The position numbers were made by a program, and so were the translations under genes. The notes under the pieces are model-generated. The model worked only from the letters and a program-made list of their open reading frames with translations, was not told where the DNA came from and made no database searches. DNA of 64,000 nucleotides from the NCBI GenBank assembly GCA_027854065.1, contig JAQGEF010000010.1, positions 93,697-157,696 on the forward strand, written 5' to 3'. The DNA is from Polluticaenibacter yanchengensis. Lineage in GTDB: Bacteria; Bacteroidota; Bacteroidia; Chitinophagales; Chitinophagaceae. This document shows positions 63,882 to 64,000 of the stretch, piece after piece (the first letter of the stretch is position 1; every line of letters starts with the position of its first letter).

Positions 63882-64000
63882 CACTCCCAATAAAAATGGG
63901 GTGTTAAAAAAGTTCTTTAAAATCGAAGTGAAACGTAATACAGCAAAGGGTTTTAGAGAAAAATAATTTAAAATTAAATTTGCCGGTTTCAAAAAAGGTA

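Noticed and set aside
1-64000. CRISPR array, prophage, insertion sequence or tRNA/rRNA gene
   Set aside because: No evenly spaced direct repeats, phage structural genes, transposase reading frames or recognisable tRNA/rRNA sequence were seen; the dispersed repeats found are non-coding and irregularly spaced.

Overview
The window looks like a chromosomal segment of a low-GC, Gram-negative Bacteroidota bacterium, most likely from the Chitinophagaceae or a neighbouring family. This is inferred from a SusC/SusD pair, type IX secretion system (T9SS) sorting domains, PorP/SprF and PorE-like proteins, outer-membrane barrels with carboxypeptidase-regulatory-like N-termini, and promoters of the Bacteroidota TTTG / TAnnTTTG type. 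No database search was possible, so the taxonomy is an inference. I see no rRNA or tRNA gene, CRISPR array, transposase or prophage.

Layout. 0-6 kb: a large secreted repeat protein followed at once by a T9SS type A cargo protein. 6-8.4 kb: isocitrate dehydrogenase and a PUR-family nucleic-acid-binding protein. 8.5-25.4 kb: a minus-strand T9SS surface locus with two giant type B (CHU_C) cargo proteins (2982 and 1374 aa), a PorP/SprF protein and a PorE-like TPR/beta-propeller/OmpA protein. 25.7-28.4 kb: a NarL-type two-component system. 28.6-33.9 kb: an orphan SusC/SusD pair. 34.6-40 kb: mutS and a lamin-tail surface protein. 40.3-48.6 kb: an acyl-CoA and sulfur metabolism region holding a B12-binding/GTPase protein, ridA, a 3-hydroxyacyl-CoA dehydrogenase C-domain protein, tsaB, an ArsR-like regulator, a CstB-like persulfide dioxygenase/rhodanese and the catalytic mutase half of an IcmF-type isobutyryl-CoA mutase. 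48.9-56 kb: two related outer-membrane barrels flanking a decayed GDPD pseudogene, recF and a DUF721 gene. 56.3-63.5 kb: L-serine dehydratase, a GH106-type rhamnosidase and a short alpha-glucan phosphorylase. The last 150 bases hold a consensus promoter and the first element of a second one, aimed at a gene beyond the window.

How the genes fit together. The 8.5-25.4 kb block reads as a surface-adhesin module: cargo proteins with C-terminal sorting domains, a PorP/SprF partner for their delivery or anchoring, and a peptidoglycan-binding PorE-like protein. The two IcmF halves at 40.3 and 46.7 kb would have to assemble in trans; the substrate-pocket residues are those of isobutyryl-CoA mutase rather than methylmalonyl-CoA mutase.

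The intergenic DNA is rich in non-coding repeats. At least four families are present: a hairpin-rich 130-190 bp element in five copies (two form an inverted pair just upstream of the mutase half), a C/G-rich short repeat, a repeat containing TCATTCTGAG, and a repeat containing GAGTGACACAACGATG. They cluster at gene borders and may be the least described part of the window.
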